From: Psychrobacter sp. P11G3
Lineage (GTDB): Bacteria; Pseudomonadota; Gammaproteobacteria; Pseudomonadales; Moraxellaceae
Reading direction: 5' to 3'
Assembly: GCF_001435845.1 (NCBI RefSeq)
Contig: NZ_CM003596.1
Location: 2,465,298-2,529,297, forward strand
Length of the DNA: 64,000 bases
Shown here: positions 8,659-18,566 of the stretch, piece after piece
Layout: every line of letters begins with the position of its first letter
Numbering within the stretch: position 1 is the first letter of the stretch
Translations under genes and position numbers: made by a program
The notes under the pieces: generated by a model
What the model was told of the DNA's origin: nothing
Databases searched by the model: none
The model's input: only the letters and a program-made list of their open reading frames with translations

Positions 8659-9927
8659 ATGACGACTATTTCACCGACACGTGTGTCGATGTATGATTTT
8701 TTATATCATGATACCCAGCCTATGCTGTCACTTTTGGCCGATGCGGCACAGCTCTCTCTACCGCAAGCTCGCTTAGGGATGGATGCCAGTCTACAAGCCA
8801 TCGTAAGTGCGCTTCTCGCCTATCAGCAGCGTCATCAGGGACAGGCAGTCAGCAAAAAGTTGTTTGGTCGTGGTGCTGTCAAAGAGTTACGACAGTATAA
8901 CTCAATGAACTTTGCAACCATTAGCGCCACACTCTACCATCGTCACGATGCGGCAGATGCCGTATTTAGTGACAATGCCCGTGTCATAAAGGCAAGCGAA
9001 CATATCGCTGAAAAGATCGATGCAACGACGCAGCAGGCTCAAACTCTACTCACCTCATTGTGCGTGATTGTGCTGCGTGAATTAGCTATCCTGACAGAAT
9101 ACAGTCAACTAGACAGTGATGAGATCAATAAATGGTTTGCACTACAACCACAGTTTTTATCAGCGGCCCGATTTAGCCCAGAGCATACGCATACCTCATC
9201 TGCTGAGACAGAAAGCAATAGTGACCTGCCCGAATCAACTACTAAAGCTGTTGAAGTGATAGAGAACAACTCAGAGAATAATGCGGAACGTACTTTATTA
9301 AATGCTGAGCAGTTATCAAGCACTCCACCTTCTTTTGATCCTTACTGGTATGAACTGTCTGGATTCAAACCTGAAAACTATGAACCTGTGCAAGACATGC
9401 AAATGGCAACAGGCAATTATCTAAAAGCGATTGGACGCTCACCTGACAATCTACAGCAGGGTCGTCACAACGATATGCTGGTATTTACGGAGATGCATGC
9501 CGTTGCCTTACCACATCAACGTTGGTTATTGCAGTTGGCCAAAATCTCAGATATCTATCTCAGTCGAAATCGACTGCGCGTTAATTCTGAACCAGCCAAT
9601 CCGCCTAAACCGCCTTTAGTAAGTTTGGGACTAATCGGCGGCAATAACGACAATACACCGACCACTACTAGTGAAAAGCCTATCGAGTATGAAGCTTCTA
9701 CACCACTATGGAAAAATCCTGTCATTCTTATCATCATACTTGTCGTTGGTGTCCTTGGTGCGCTCGCTACCTTAAAGTACCAATCGCAAAAATCTGACGG
9801 TGCGATCCTGGCAACTGAAGAAGTATTAGAACAAGATGCCATTGATGAGCGCCAACAGCAAGACGTAGCCATCGTAATGGTAGATGAAGAGGAATCTAAC
9901 GTTGTAGAAACGGAAAAAACTGAGTAA
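8659..9927 (+). CDS. Hypothetical protein with one C-terminal membrane segment
   Basis: 422 aa, family not recognised. The N-terminal half (1-170) is helical, Ala/Gln/Leu-rich and soluble-looking; the run QGQAVSKKLFGRGAVKELRQ and its surroundings resemble bacterial DUF937-type proteins, but this is only an impression. A Ser/Glu/Asn-rich linker (about 175-220) is followed by a second region with the motifs FDPYWYELSGF and NYLKAIGRSPDN. A strongly hydrophobic segment (about 353-373, NPVILIIILVVGVLGALAT) is followed by an acidic tail rich in Glu, Asp and Val. The topology is probably a large cytoplasmic N domain anchored by one helix. The C-terminal hydrophobic segment excludes a secreted protein. 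Confidence 0.7.
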   Translation: MTTISPTRVSMYDFLYHDTQPMLSLLADAAQLSLPQARLGMDASLQAIVSALLAYQQRHQGQAVSKKLFGRGAVKELRQYNSMNFATISATLYHRHDAADAVFSDNARVIKASEHIAEKIDATTQQAQTLLTSLCVIVLRELAILTEYSQLDSDEINKWFALQPQFLSAARFSPEHTHTSSAETESNSDLPESTTKAVEVIENNSENNAERTLLNAEQLSSTPPSFDPYWYELSGFKPENYEPVQDMQMATGNYLKAIGRSPDNLQQGRHNDMLVFTEMHAVALPHQRWLLQLAKISDIYLSRNRLRVNSEPANPPKPPLVSLGLIGGNNDNTPTTTSEKPIEYEASTPLWKNPVILIIILVVGVLGALATLKYQSQKSDGAILATEEVLEQDAIDERQQQDVAIVMVDEEESNVVETEKTE

Positions 9928-9990
9928 AGCATTTTACTTTTGAAATAGCTACTCTCAAAGCAACCGTTTTAGCAATCATTTATTAACCAT

Positions 9991-10029
9991 AAAAAAAGAG
10001 ACCCTATCAACATAGAGTCTCTTTTTTTT
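9991..10029. terminator. Bidirectional terminator between 8659-9927 and argG
   Basis: AAAAAAAGAGAC at 9991-10002 pairs with GTCTCTTTTTTT at 10017-10028. It lies between the convergent hypothetical gene and argG and is suitable for both. Confidence 0.85.
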
Positions 10030-10071
10030 GTGCGATCTAAGTTACGAATTGGCTATCAGTAGCCAAAAAAC

Positions 10072-11310
10072 TTACTTAGATAAATCGCGACCACGGCTAG
10101 CTTCGATAGCTAGACGTAAGCCATTTAGACGGATAAAGCCTTCTGCGTCTTTTTGATCATAAGCGCCCGCATCATCTTCGAAAGTGGCGATTTTTTCATC
10201 AAATAACGAATCATCAGATTTACGACCAACAACGCTCACGCTACCTTTATATAGTTTTACACGTACAGTGCCGTTGACGTATTCTTGTGATTTGTCAATC
10301 AATGCTTGTAGCATCATACGTTCAGGACTGAACCAATAGCCATTATAGATGATTTTTGCGTAGCGCGGCATTAGCTCATCTTTTAGATGGGCAGCTTCAC
10401 GGTCAAGCGTTAGTGATTCGATACCGCGATGCGCTTTTAGCATAATCGTACCCGCTGGCGTCTCATAGCAACCACGTGACTTCATACCGACGTAACGGTT
10501 TTCAACGATATCTAAACGGCCGATGCCATGTTTGCCGCCGATTTCGTTCAGCTTAATCATGACTTCATAAGGCTTAAGTGCTTCACCATCGATAGCAACG
10601 ATGTCGCCTTTTTCGTATTCTAGTTCTAGATATTGCGCTTCATCAGGTGCTTCTTCTGGGCTGACAGACCAGCGCCACATATCATCTTCTGCTTCAGTAT
10701 ACGGTTCTTCTAGGACACCGCCTTCATAAGAGATATGCAGTAAGTTAGCATCCATTGAGTAAGGAGACTTTTTCTTATTGCCCGCATAATCAATGGCGAT
10801 ATCATGCTCTTCAGCATATTTCATCAAGCTTTCACGGCTTGATAGATCCCACTCGCGCCAAGGAGCAATGGTTACTACGTCTGGTGACAAAGCAACAGCA
10901 CCTAGCTCAAAACGAACTTGGTCATTGCCTTTACCAGTCGCACCATGGCTGATGGCATCGGCGTTATGCTCTTTAGCAATCTCAACCAAACGCTTGGCAA
11001 TCAATGGACGAGCAATAGACGTACCTAGTAAGTACTCACCTTCGTAAATGGCGTTAGCACGGAACATAGGGAATACGTAATCACGAGCGAACTCTTCGCG
11101 CAAATCTTCGATATGGATATGCTTGATACCCATTGCTTGAGCTTTGGCTCGTGCTGGCTCAACTTCTTCGCCTTGACCGATATCAGCGGTAAAGGTGATT
11201 ACTTCCGCATCATAAGTTTCTTGTAGCCATTTAGCGATGATTGAGGTATCAAGACCACCTGAATAAGCCAAGACGATTTTATTAATATTTTTTGGATCAA
11301 GTTGAGCCAT
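10072..11310 (-). CDS. argG: Argininosuccinate synthase
   Basis: 412 aa, close to the normal 400-410 of the type I enzyme. It joins citrulline and aspartate with ATP in arginine synthesis, in the cytoplasm. The N-terminal PP-loop AYSGGLDTS is at residues 15-23. Later conserved segments include [34 protein letters not shown] and [21 protein letters not shown] sits 6 nt before the ATG. The gene is divergent from pyrC. The neighbourhood argG/pyrC/rnt also occurs in Pseudomonas. Confidence 0.97.
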   Translation of the reverse strand: MAQLDPKNINKIVLAYSGGLDTSIIAKWLQETYDAEVITFTADIGQGEEVEPARAKAQAMGIKHIHIEDLREEFARDYVFPMFRANAIYEGEYLLGTSIARPLIAKRLVEIAKEHNADAISHGATGKGNDQVRFELGAVALSPDVVTIAPWREWDLSSRESLMKYAEEHDIAIDYAGNKKKSPYSMDANLLHISYEGGVLEEPYTEAEDDMWRWSVSPEEAPDEAQYLELEYEKGDIVAIDGEALKPYEVMIKLNEIGGKHGIGRLDIVENRYVGMKSRGCYETPAGTIMLKAHRGIESLTLDREAAHLKDELMPRYAKIIYNGYWFSPERMMLQALIDKSQEYVNGTVRVKLYKGSVSVVGRKSDDSLFDEKIATFEDDAGAYDQKDAEGFIRLNGLRLAIEASRGRDLSK

Positions 11311-11645
11311 GAAGAACTCCTATTATGAAATATAGTTTTAGAAAAGGCGACGATCAAATCGAAAGCAAGTCGAACGATAATTACCTGCTCAGTGTACATC
11401 ATATTTACTATGGGCAAAAGTCTAACTGCCATAAGGCATACGCTTTTGACTTAAATTCTAGTCAACCTCATTTTTGCCACCAACATTTAAACATCATTTA
11501 AACATAAGATATTCATCTTAGCTCGATGAATTATGTACAGATATCTAGCCTTATATTTAGTCAAGTGGGCAAATCTGTTATGATAGACCCACAGTATCAC
11601 TCCCTTTTGTTTCCTTTATTTGACGATATAGAGCGCTTTGACACT

Positions 11646-12716
11646 ATGACTGATTCGATTAGAGAATTGACCATCCTTCAGCCAGATGACTGGCATATTC
11701 ATTTGCGTGACGATCTAGCCTTGAGCACGACCGTACCTCATGCAGCAAGCAGCTTCAACCGTGTCATCTGTATGCCAAACCTTGTGCCTCCAGTCAAAAA
11801 TGCGCAAGATGCGATTGCCTATCGCACACGTATCATGGAGCAATTAGCAACAAGCGATTTAAGTCTTGAGCGCAAGTCAGCTTTCGATCCGCGTATGACT
11901 CTATATTTAACGGATAATACCACTGCCCAAGATATCGAGTTGGCAGCGCAGTCAGGTATTGTACAGGCAGTCAAACTCTACCCTGCTGGAGCGACTACCA
12001 ATTCTGCAGATGGCGTCACCAATATTAATGCTTGCGTCGATGTCTTTGAAGCTTTAGAAAAGTACAACTTGCCACTACTGATTCATGGTGAAGTGACCCA
12101 AGACCATATAGATATCTTTGATCGTGAAAAACGTTTCTTAGATGAAGTGCTGGCACAAATTATCGTGAAATTCCCTACATTGAAAATAGTAGTAGAGCAC
12201 ATCACTACTAGCGATGCGGCAGATTTTGTATTGTCACAAGGCAACCATGTTGCTGCGACTATTACGCCGCAGCATTTGATGTTTAACCGCAATCATCTAT
12301 TGGTTGGTGGTATCAAACCGCACTTTTATTGCCTACCTATCTTAAAACGTGAGAGCCATCAAAAAGTGCTATTAGATGTAGCTACTAGTGGTAATCCAAA
12401 GTTCTTCTTAGGTACTGACTCTGCGCCACATGCGACAGATAAAAAAGAAGCCGCTTGTGGCTGTGCCGGTTGCTATAGTGCAGCCACGGCGCTGCCTTTG
12501 TATGCGACCGCCTTTGATAGTGTTGGAAAGATAGATAAGTTAGAGGGTTTTGCCAGTCGTTTTGGCGCTCAGTTCTACGGTTTACCTCTAAATGAAAGCA
12601 CTATCACGCTTGTTAACACGCCTATGCAAGTACCAACTGACTATCCTTATTTTGATGGTGCATCATTGACTCCCCTAATGGCAGGTGAAACGCTACCTTG
12701 GTCAATTAAGGCTTAA
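11646..12716 (+). CDS. pyrC: Dihydroorotase (homodimeric, PyrC type)
   Basis: 356 aa from the chosen start, matching the roughly 348 aa of the E. coli type. It catalyses the reversible cyclisation of carbamoyl-aspartate to dihydroorotate in pyrimidine synthesis. Metal-site motifs are visible: DDWHIHLRD (two His ligands), the lysine in [13 protein letters not shown] that is carbamylated in the family, LLIHGEV, VVEHIT and FLGTDSAPH. The open frame extends upstream to 11526, but the extra 40 residues are not part of the family and the enzyme normally begins a few residues before the QPDDWH motif. No strong ribosome-binding site marks either start; an ATG at 11580 is the other candidate. Confidence 0.93.
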   Translation: MTDSIRELTILQPDDWHIHLRDDLALSTTVPHAASSFNRVICMPNLVPPVKNAQDAIAYRTRIMEQLATSDLSLERKSAFDPRMTLYLTDNTTAQDIELAAQSGIVQAVKLYPAGATTNSADGVTNINACVDVFEALEKYNLPLLIHGEVTQDHIDIFDREKRFLDEVLAQIIVKFPTLKIVVEHITTSDAADFVLSQGNHVAATITPQHLMFNRNHLLVGGIKPHFYCLPILKRESHQKVLLDVATSGNPKFFLGTDSAPHATDKKEAACGCAGCYSAATALPLYATAFDSVGKIDKLEGFASRFGAQFYGLPLNESTITLVNTPMQVPTDYPYFDGASLTPLMAGETLPWSIKA

Positions 12717-12757
12717 CGCCCGCAAAGCTTAGCATTCAATGAATGACCTATTATTTT

Positions 12758-12827
12758 ATCCTATGATATTGATGATACCTTTGTAGTAGATGTCTTTGTA
12801 CTAAAGGTACAGTTAGTATCATAGGAT
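12758..12827. repeat. Long imperfect hairpin between pyrC and rnt
   Basis: ATCCTATGATA (12758-12768) is matched exactly by its reverse complement at 12817-12827. Inside, ACCTTTGTAGTA faces TACTAAAGGT with a small bulge. The structure spans 70 bp, fills much of the 165-bp gap and lacks a T run, so it is not a standard terminator. It could be an RNA-processing structure or a small palindromic repeat element. Confidence 0.55.
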
Positions 12828-12881
12828 GCTTATTTCTTATTCAATATATTAGTACGACTGATAAAAGTGATTTAACTTTAT

Positions 12882-13667
12882 ATGACCAATCAAAACATAG
12901 CGACCTTGCCTGACGAAGACTTATCAAATCCTAAATCTGCCAGTCTTGATGCTACTCTAAACGCTTCCGCTGAAGATGCAGCTTCAATGACAGATGAGCA
13001 AGCACCTATGGCATTAAAAGACCGCTTTCGTAAGTTCTTGCCTGTCGTCGTCGATGTGGAAACAGCAGGCTTCAACGCCCAGACCGATGCACTGTTAGAA
13101 ATTGCCTGTATCCCTGTCTTACTGAATGAGCAAGGTGTATTTTATCCAGGTGAAGCTTTCAACGCTCATATCGAGCCTTTTGAAGGTGCAAACTTAGAGC
13201 CAAGTGCCCTTGCCTTTACCGGTATTGACCCTAAAAACCCAATGCGCAAAGCTATTGCGGAAGATGAAAAGACAGCATTGCGCCGCATCTTTAAAGGGTT
13301 AAAAGACGTACGCCGTGACGAAGAATGCCGTCAATGTGTCTTAATTGGACACAATGCCCATTTTGACTTGGCTTTTTTAAATGCAGCTGTGCTACGAACC
13401 AATAGCAAAAACCACAATCCATTTCATAATTTTTCAGTATTCGATACCGTCACCTTATCAGCATTGGCATTTGGTCAAACTGTCCTAGCACGTGCTTGTA
13501 AAGCAGCAGGGTTAGAGTTTGATGGTAAGAATGCTCACTCAGCTCTGTATGACACTCAAAAGACTGCTGAGCTATTCTGTCATATACTAAATAACTACCC
13601 TATGTTGGCCAATGCACTGCATAATGAAGAGGCGAAAGAAGAGTCAGCTGATAGCGACAGTCAATAA
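12882..13667 (+). CDS. rnt: Ribonuclease T
   Basis: 261 aa. It is a DEDDh 3'-5' exonuclease that trims the CCA end of tRNA and matures other stable RNAs. The catalytic residues are visible: D58 and E60 in VVDVETAGF, D162 in GHNAHFDLAFL, and H219 and D224 in HSALYDTQK. Compared with the E. coli enzyme (about 215 aa) the protein carries some 35 extra N-terminal residues, acidic and probably disordered. A short acidic tail rich in Glu and Ser follows the catalytic domain. It is downstream of pyrC in the same orientation, as in Pseudomonas, and a large hairpin occupies the gap. Confidence 0.93.
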   Translation: MTNQNIATLPDEDLSNPKSASLDATLNASAEDAASMTDEQAPMALKDRFRKFLPVVVDVETAGFNAQTDALLEIACIPVLLNEQGVFYPGEAFNAHIEPFEGANLEPSALAFTGIDPKNPMRKAIAEDEKTALRRIFKGLKDVRRDEECRQCVLIGHNAHFDLAFLNAAVLRTNSKNHNPFHNFSVFDTVTLSALAFGQTVLARACKAAGLEFDGKNAHSALYDTQKTAELFCHILNNYPMLANALHNEEAKEESADSDSQ

Positions 13668-13947
13668 GTCACACATCCTATATTGCCAATCATACATAAT
13701 AGTGCTATTTGTAATACTTGATGACTTTGACATCTTGATTTGGCAATCAATAGGGATATGATTGATATCATAATAAATAGACGGAACTATTTATTGATTA
13801 CAGATGTGGTTGTTTTATTGGATATGAATAACGGTCTGATGATAAAATATCACTCTTAAGCGATGTAGTTATATCCTATAGATGGTTTAAGTTGCTCACC
13901 CTGTCTTGATAGCAAGCACTATCAAGATTAATAGGAGGGACTTTATT

Positions 13948-14145
13948 ATGGATCCACAGCTCAAGTTATGGGGTACCATTCTCGGTTATATGCTGCTTGC
14001 ATTGACGATTAGCGCCTGTACTTCTTTATGGATTCGCTATCATTTAAAGCGAAATGACCTACATCCTCGTCGCGCAATTAAAAAAAGATATTTAATTTTA
14101 AAAAGACGTAGAAAAAGGCTTGACAGGAAGCGCCGACGCTATTAA
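13948..14145 (+). CDS. Small basic single-pass membrane protein, unknown function
   Basis: 65 aa. The start is set by an excellent ribosome-binding site AGGAGG at 13933-13938, 9 nt before the ATG; a longer upstream reading from 13906 lacks one. Residues 6-29 are hydrophobic (LWGTILGYMLLALTISACTS) and form one membrane helix. The rest is very basic, ending in KRRRKRLDRKRRRY, so by the positive-inside rule the tail should be cytoplasmic. No family is recognised. The last codons overlap the -35 and part of the -10 of the tRNA-Glu promoter. In the preceding gap a 9-bp inverted repeat AATAAATAG/CTATTTATT lies at 13772-13795. Confidence 0.75.
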   Translation: MDPQLKLWGTILGYMLLALTISACTSLWIRYHLKRNDLHPRRAIKKRYLILKRRRKRLDRKRRRY

Positions 14146-14148
14146 AAT
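14120..14148 (+). promoter_or_regulatory. Sigma70-type promoter for tRNA-Glu, inside the end of the preceding gene
   Basis: TTGACA at 14120-14125, 17 nt spacing, TAAAAT at 14143-14148. Transcription would start near 14155, giving a leader of about 43 nt before the mature tRNA. The -35 lies in the coding sequence of the small basic membrane protein. Confidence 0.75.
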
Positions 14149-14197
14149 ACGCACCACTTCAGCATAAATGGTGAAAGCAGTTGAAGTGTTGTTACTA

Positions 14198-14273
14198 GTC
14201 CCCATCGTCTAGAGGCCTAGGACACCGCCCTTTCACGGCGGTAACGGGGGTTCGAATCCCCCTGGGGACGCCA
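14198..14273 (+). tRNA. tRNA-Glu (anticodon TTC)
   Basis: 76 nt with the 3' CCA encoded. The acceptor stem GTCCCCA pairs with TGGGGAC. The anticodon arm CCGCC-CTTTCAC-GGCGG gives anticodon TTC, and the T arm GGGGGTTCGAATCCCCC is canonical. GTCCCCATCGTCTAGAGGCC is the typical 5' half of bacterial tRNA-Glu. It has its own promoter (14120) and a terminator (14337), so it is a single-gene unit. Confidence 0.98.
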
Positions 14274-14336
14274 CTATTTGGCGTCACTTGTTAGCACTAT
14301 TGCTTAGCACTAGATTAGACTAATAAGCGTACCACC

Positions 14337-14376
14337 AAAAACCCAGTTCATAATTTATTATGAACTGGGTTTTTTA
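14337..14376 (+). terminator. Rho-independent terminator after tRNA-Glu
   Basis: AAAACCCAGTTCATAA pairs with TTATGAACTGGGTTTT around a short TT-containing loop and is followed by T residues. This is a very strong hairpin. Confidence 0.9.
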
Positions 14377-14411
14377 TGTCTGTCATTAAGAGCCAACTTA
14401 TTCTTTTAAAT

Positions 14412-14445
14412 AAAAAAGCCAGCATCACTTGAATGCTGGCTTTTT
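14412..14445 (-). terminator. Terminator of the BLUF gene
   Basis: The arms GCCAGCAT (14418-14425) and ATGCTGGC (14433-14440) are flanked by an A run and a T run. On the minus strand it lies about 70 nt after the BLUF stop; it may also back up the tRNA terminator. Confidence 0.8.
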
Positions 14446-14512
14446 CTATTTAGTTGTCTTATTAACTATAAATATAGCTTGGCTCAATGGGTACTTTATT
14501 CATATCTGTCGA

Positions 14513-15121
14513 TTACAGCAGCAACCATAGCAACGTAGCCACTATCATCAATCCCAATATCGTCTGGATTAAAAAGAACGCCTGATGCTGCCCTACAACC
14601 TTACTTAAAGTCACCCCTAGCGTGCTGTATTTGACAGGAGGCGTATCGACGTTGCCTGTTCTCGTTTGCTCTTCATAGTAGCCTTGCAATATGTCTAAGA
14701 ACTTCTGCCACTCATTAGAATCCCATTCATACGGCTTAAATGGCATTAACTTTTTAAGCTCAGGCTCTTTAGTCATCCAACGCTCAAGGGTAATCGAACG
14801 TAATGACCAACCGGCAAAACGGCGTTTGGTAATTTCAGAAAAATCTAAAATCTTTAATTCTTTATGTCGATCATCCACCAACAAACGATTTTTTAGATTG
14901 GTTAGTGCCTGCTCTGATCCTTCGACACACTGTAAAAAGTAGCCATTGCCATAGCAAAGAATACCCGTGACATTATCTATTTTATTGCGTTCAACCGCGG
15001 TCTCTGAGATATCATTAAGCGTGCTAGGACTTGAAAGACCAGTAGAGGTAATCCGGCTTATATATACAAGCTGGCAGAGATCTGGCGTTACTGGATTTGT
15101 TGAATCGTTGATTGTTGACAA
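14513..15121 (-). CDS. BLUF-domain blue-light photoreceptor with C-terminal membrane anchor
   Basis: 202 aa. Residues 15-110 are a BLUF domain, which binds FAD and senses blue light. The key residues fall where the family has them: Y20 in LVYISR, N46 in ERNKIDN, Q64 in YFLQCVEG, and W105 in RFAGWSLR, very close to Y21/N45/Q63/W104 of AppA. DDRHKEL is the conserved RH motif. Residues 111-180 form a helical extension. The last 22 residues (about 181-202, FFLIQTILGLMIVATLLWLLL region) are a membrane helix running to the end, so this is a tail-anchored BLUF protein. The usual stand-alone BLUF protein (BlsA-type, about 150 aa) has no anchor. The partner and output are unknown; no EAL or other output domain is present or adjacent. 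Confidence 0.92.
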   Translation of the reverse strand: MSTINDSTNPVTPDLCQLVYISRITSTGLSSPSTLNDISETAVERNKIDNVTGILCYGNGYFLQCVEGSEQALTNLKNRLLVDDRHKELKILDFSEITKRRFAGWSLRSITLERWMTKEPELKKLMPFKPYEWDSNEWQKFLDILQGYYEEQTRTGNVDTPPVKYSTLGVTLSKVVGQHQAFFLIQTILGLMIVATLLWLLL

Positions 15122-15552
15122 TCAGCTTCTCCCTATTATCAGGTAAATGTCGCTAAAACAATCATACTAACTTCAGAAAAAATATAGAGACAACATAACT
15201 AAGCGTAATGAATCGGTCTGATATATTATTGATTTTATAAGTTTTTATATTAATTGTATTAAGTTAGTTACATCATAGGTTAGTTTGGTCATTAAAGCAA
15301 CCTATTACTGGACATAGGCCTGCTCAGACACAAAAAACATATGTAATAACCATATTATATTCCAAAGTAGATTATATATATTCTTAGTATAAGCTTTAGT
15401 GATAGTTGACTTTTGGATTCATTATTTTTTTGAAATAGTACGGAAAGTTTTAACGAGGATATAGTGATTACTGAAGCCATAATTCTTATCATGGCCACCA
15501 TTAAGTATAAAAGGAGTAAAACTGATACTCGTTAACAGAAGTAGGATTGAGG
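15122..15552. other. Intergenic region upstream of the BLUF gene and downstream of ispD
   Basis: About 430 bp, strongly AT-rich, with no credible ORF and no clear hairpin. It should contain the leftward BLUF promoter; I do not see a confident consensus. Confidence 0.5.
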
Positions 15553-16281
15553 CTAAGACTGAAGCCCCATAATCGCTGTTAACAGTACCGCATCATCAGG
15601 ATAGGTCAGTTTTATATTCTGGCGACTACCAGAGACTAAGCGTATTGGTAAATCTAGTTGTTCAAAAGCACTGGCTTCATCTGTGATGCTTAGCTGATGT
15701 TCAAACACATAATTTAGGACTTTTTTTAATTGACCTAAACGGAATACTTGCGGGGTTTGTGCTTGCCACATGTTGCTACGATCAATGGTAGATTTGGTAT
15801 AAGAATGTGGACGACTCTCTTCTGCGGAGGTAGCTAGCTGATAGGAAGCTTTTAACGTATCAGCCACTGGTGTCGCTAGAATAGCGCCGTAAGGCTCCAG
15901 CATCGCGGCTTCAATCACTTGATCGATATCTACATTCGGTACAGCGGGACGTGCTGCATCATGGATAAGCACCAAATCCGAATCATCAGCACCTGTCTGA
16001 CTAATTGCTTCAACGCCTGCTTGTACTGACTGCCAACGCTCTGCTCCGCCGACTGCATAGCGTACAGGAAGTGCAAACTCTAATTGTTGCGCCGTGCTGT
16101 CATCGGCTGATATGACCAATAGACAATTATCGATGTAATCGCTACAAGCAAGTCGTGCCACGCTATGCTGCAACAGCGTCTGACCTTCTAGCATTGTATA
16201 TTGCTTGGCAATAGACGCACCAAAACGGCTACCGCGACCAGCTGCGACGATCATGGCATGTATATTAGGGGTTGTATTCAT
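15553..16281 (-). CDS. ispD: 2-C-methyl-D-erythritol 4-phosphate cytidylyltransferase
   Basis: 242 aa from the chosen ATG. It attaches CMP to MEP in the non-mevalonate isoprenoid pathway. The nucleotide-binding N terminus reads MIVAAGRGSRFGASIAKQY, with LVLIHDAARPAVP and the terminal TYPDDAVLLTAI as further family marks. TDEASAFEQ is also conserved. The frame extends to an ATG at 16308 (nine more residues) without a ribosome-binding site; the ATG at 16281 has a weak GAG 9 nt upstream and gives the usual distance to the glycine-rich motif. It is the last gene of the conserved pyrG-kdsA-eno-ftsB-ispD block. The IspF gene is not adjacent. Confidence 0.93.
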   Translation of the reverse strand: MNTTPNIHAMIVAAGRGSRFGASIAKQYTMLEGQTLLQHSVARLACSDYIDNCLLVISADDSTAQQLEFALPVRYAVGGAERWQSVQAGVEAISQTGADDSDLVLIHDAARPAVPNVDIDQVIEAAMLEPYGAILATPVADTLKASYQLATSAEESRPHSYTKSTIDRSNMWQAQTPQVFRLGQLKKVLNYVFEHQLSITDEASAFEQLDLPIRLVSGSRQNIKLTYPDDAVLLTAIMGLQS

Positions 16282-16380
16282 AGTAGTGTACTCATGGTTT
16301 AAGCCCATGACAGTATATGTAAAGAGGAATAAAGCAGGTGTTAAGTGTGATGAATGTTGTCAGATAACAACATTATAATG

Positions 16381-16410
16381 CTACGTCATGAAAATTAAGT
16401 CATGTCGTAG
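16381..16410. repeat. Hairpin in the ftsB-ispD gap
   Basis: CTACGTCATG and CATGTCGTAG pair as 10-bp arms with one T-T mismatch around a 10-nt loop. A second small hairpin (TGTTGT/ACAACA) lies about 25 bp towards ispD. They occupy the 167-bp gap and lack T runs, so they are probably mRNA structures and not terminators. Confidence 0.5.
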
Positions 16411-16448
16411 AAATTAGTGTATTCGTGAAGGCTAGTGTATTTATAAAG

Positions 16449-16757
16449 CTAATAGTTGCTGTGCGTGGTTGGTGCGGTGGATACTTGGACAAAAGTCTCA
16501 TTGGGTTTGATTAAACCTAAATCTAAGCGAGCATGCTCTTCTACGGCCTCAAGCCCCGTTTTTAAATCTTGAACATCGGTGCGTAGTAAGTTGTTTGCTG
16601 CAACTTGATTGTCATTCAAACGTTGTTGCTCTTCAATTTGGGCCGTCAACTTATTGTGTTCAAAACGGCCATTTTCACCCAACCAATACTGATATTGCAA
16701 TCCTAAAAGCACTGCAACGGCTAAAGCAAGTAGTATAAATTGGCTAAAATATTTCAT
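16449..16757 (-). CDS. ftsB: Cell division protein FtsB
   Basis: 102 aa, normal size. A short cytoplasmic N terminus precedes a membrane helix (about 5-22, SQFILLALAVAVLLGLQ). Then comes a periplasmic heptad-rich coiled coil (about 28-70, LTAQIEEQQRLNDNQVAANN and beyond) and the conserved VEEHARLDLGLIKPNETFVQ. FtsB forms the FtsQLB septal complex with FtsQ and FtsL. Its place between eno and ispD is the standard location in gammaproteobacteria. Confidence 0.93.
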   Translation of the reverse strand: MKYFSQFILLALAVAVLLGLQYQYWLGENGRFEHNKLTAQIEEQQRLNDNQVAANNLLRTDVQDLKTGLEAVEEHARLDLGLIKPNETFVQVSTAPTTHSNY

Positions 16758-16810
16758 AAGGTGATAACGCCAAACGGTATAAAAGAGGATAGTAAAATTT
16801 AAGCTGATTA

Positions 16811-16904
16811 GGCGATATACAAATGATTATATATCGCCCAAATATTGACTTCAGCTAATGAGTCTAGGCTTTTTAGCGTATATTACTTAACGTATATTAT
16901 ACGC
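16811..16904. repeat. Two hairpins in the eno-ftsB gap
   Basis: GGCGATATA (16811-16819) is matched by TATATCGCC (16830-16838). GCGTATA (16876-16882) is matched by TATACGC (16898-16904). The second also carries two direct copies of CGTATATTA. They lie in the 166-bp gap downstream of eno. Without T runs they may act as attenuator, processing or 3'-stabilising structures that lower ftsB-ispD expression relative to eno. Confidence 0.5.
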
Positions 16905-16923
16905 CAAAGAGCCAGTCAAACTC

Positions 16924-18566
<1,643 letters not shown>

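Noticed and set aside
11526..11645. N-terminal 40-residue extension of dihydroorotase
   Set aside because: The extension has no similarity to PyrC, no ribosome-binding site supports it, and the start at 11646 gives the normal family length.
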